Origin: Bacteroidales bacterium
GTDB lineage: Bacteria > Bacteroidota > Bacteroidia > Bacteroidales > P3
Direction: 5' to 3'
NCBI GenBank assembly: GCA_017632095.1
Contig: JAGBSA010000271.1
Location: forward strand, 1 to 8,498
Length of the DNA: 8,498 nucleotides
Shown: one piece after another, positions 7,701-8,498 of the stretch
Position numbering within the stretch: the stretch's first letter is position 1
Layout of the letters: the number at the start of each line of letters is the position of its first letter
Notes under the pieces: model-generated
Told to the model about the DNA's origin: nothing
What the model saw: only the letters and a program-made list of their open reading frames with translations
Databases searched by the model: none
Translations under genes and position numbers: made by a program

Positions 7701-8498
7701 ATGGCACACGACGTATATATGTTAAGATGTGCAGATATAGCCGTAAGACCAGACGAAGGAACACTAACAATATATCCAGGAGCTCAAATGGATACATTAG
7801 AAGATGCAAAAATCCTTGTTGACGTAGAAAACAAACTACATGAATTCTACAATGCACGAATTTATGTATCATCTTCGCAAATCTATTCAGCCAATGGATA
7901 TATAGATTACATAGATGAGAATAAGCAAAAGCACTCAATATTCATTTCAGAACTTAATCCATTGAGTGGACATTCAGTAGGAAAAGGAGAAATCACCAAA
8001 GACAACGCCTTAGCCTTGAGTCCGGCATTCAATTTCTTCGGAAAGGTACAAGTAAACGCCCAAGACACAAATTACTACTTTGACGGAGGAGTACAAATCT
8101 CAACAGACTGCTACGAAGACGAAGCAGCATGGATAAAATTCGCCTCATCCATAGATCCACAAAACATTTACATACCAATATCCGAAGCACCGGTAGATAT
8201 AAACAACAACAGAATAACAGCATCTGTACTATTCAATCCTGAAAACCTTGAACCAAAAATAGCATTCCTAACCACAGATGTTGAAGGAGATAATCTGATG
8301 ATGTCAGCCAAAGGATTCCTAACCTACGACAAAGCAAAGAAACAATATACCATAGCCTCAAAACAAAAACTTGAAGACTTCTCAACCTTTGGAGACTACC
8401 TAACCTTTGGCAAAACAAGTTGCAAAGTCAAAGGACAAGGAAACATCAAAATGGGATTGCCAATAGATGGAGCCGTAAAGATGAATAACTATGGAACA
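4644..8498 (+). CDS. Giant exported protein of unknown function (3' end beyond window)
   Basis: The frame is open from the ATG at 4644 to the right edge: 1285 codons without a stop. I cannot name its function, though its phrases resemble large uncharacterised proteins of Bacteroidota. A Sec signal peptide (1-22) is followed by a probably helical, charged region (about 33-150). After that the sequence is beta-rich and low in Cys. Marked segments are GRFYLMENSFEGIGGVVDW (204-222), a winged-helix-like stretch (475-523), FDGDV (591-595), YSLGFKMETPSTG (from 741), GLLGTGYLDYLASRSHSKM (773-791), FDGGV (1146-1150) and GFLTYDKAKKQY (1224-1235). No further membrane segment is seen. A periplasmic, outer-membrane-associated or surface location is inferred. 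A C-terminal sorting domain could exist beyond the edge. Codon choice shifts from T-ending at the 5' end to A/C-ending at the 3' end. The start lies 7 bp after prmA and directly precedes the signal peptide. Confidence 0.85.
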   Translation, partial: MRKIVCIFFACVFLFGVFDLNAQRFKGFSGSTDTYIAELEEMIFSDVNLKGDKKKEYEILLAEYGQAWNNFNIQHRKDIVKLSQLMFKKNARARNGFFEFIQTQIAFQSSSQSPESYNQWLKGMSAYVAEHNLKIYNSAVVSTYNLLNSGHLYLSNTVHWSMGDAGGYVFRNDTVRGVYAEINSEIDLTYGTKTDSTTIHATKGRFYLMENSFEGIGGVVDWEKTGLSRDDVYVELDKYTVALNRATIFADSVKFTNKEFFSHKLLGRFEDLCSDGKAKKDDSYPRFYSYKKEEIIKNLYPDVDYVGGFTQQGGKFLGTGDVKMPSELRFYKEGKLYIRAKAIEHPFSRDGIITKDCQVTIYTQNDSIYHPSTKLNFNKSNRHLFFNDYREGISASPWVDSYHCIDIYTEAVYANLDDYKIEFTAVKGPARETFATFESNNYYSEDKWNKLQGIDEQNPLFRVQAYVKSTGKEQFTVKQFAKFVKLDPVQTKLMLMNMALSGFIIYESYRETAIVKPKLYDYIAANRKRADYDALRFVSATKGEPNAVLNVLDMELRMNGIEKFTISDTHNVTIKPKNGSIRMQKNRSFEFDGDVMAGRFKMTGKDCKFSYEQFALDLPSIDSLNFYVPMYDDSTKLVMLQTPIQQLHCNLLIDEPNNKSSLKKIEGYPIMSSSGNSYVYYDSPKIQGGIYNREQFYYKLDSFQVKNLFTFKTDSVIFNGVFVSGGIFEEIHQPLVVMRDYSLGFKMETPSTGLAAYGGKGQYYNSIDLSSNGLLGTGYLDYLASRSHSKMFTFHPDSAFCTTDKFDCFSKGAVGNSAAFARAKATVTSESWYPKSDYMIVTQKSEPFEMYDGKAYHTGTLKVSPDGLFGKGSTKSEEMIVQSEKTKFKTDHYTSDTSNFVLNALDGNSVAFKADNVKAKVSFTTRTGEFTSNEGVSKTELPFLQYTCFVDKFEWNMDSKYLTLLDTQSPKVGDFASKSLASLVDLEQPGAKFVSSHPNQGGLTFNSPDAVLDLSKNKLMAHDVYMLRCADIAVRPDEGTLTIYPGAQMDTLEDAKILVDVENKLHEFYNARIYVSSSQIYSANGYIDYIDENKQKHSIFISELNPLSGHSVGKGEITKDNALALSPAFNFFGKVQVNAQDTNYYFDGGVQISTDCYEDEAAWIKFASSIDPQNIYIPISEAPVDINNNRITASVLFNPENLEPKIAFLTTDVEGDNLMMSAKGFLTYDKAKKQYTIASKQKLEDFSTFGDYLTFGKTSCKVKGQGNIKMGLPIDGAVKMNNYGT

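Overview
The window reads as ordinary chromosome of an AT-rich member of the Bacteroidota, most likely Bacteroidales. Four things point there. The glycosyltransferase and methyltransferase are of a type I associate with this phylum. Start codons lack Shine-Dalgarno sequences. Minus-strand genes are preceded by -7 boxes of the form TAnnTTTG. A very large secreted protein begins with a signal peptide ending in NA|Q. I see no mobile element, RNA gene, CRISPR array or defence locus.

Layout. The left part (1-2707) is read on the minus strand. In transcription order it holds cinA (two-domain NMN-salvage/CinA protein), a SAM-dependent methyltransferase with two CxxC pairs, and a GT-B glycosyltransferase that runs off the left edge. 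The methyltransferase and glycosyltransferase are separated by 3 bp and probably form an envelope-glycan unit with its own promoter in the 70-bp gap after cinA. The right part (3003-8498) is read on the plus strand: tpiA (triosephosphate isomerase), prmA (ribosomal protein L11 methyltransferase) and a giant exported protein, with gaps of 8 and 7 bp. That looks like one transcription unit. The giant gene is open to the right edge with 1285 codons visible and no stop.

The divergent gap (2708-3002) holds a 21-bp-period tandem repeat just upstream of the presumed cinA promoter. Two identical -7-like octamers flank this array.

Three genes (cinA, tpiA, prmA) are housekeeping. The least understood object is the giant exported protein: helical N-terminal part, several beta-rich segments, an internal winged-helix-like stretch, and a marked shift in codon usage from its 5' to its 3' end. 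I do not see a clear new multi-gene system. The best leads are this protein and the repeat array.
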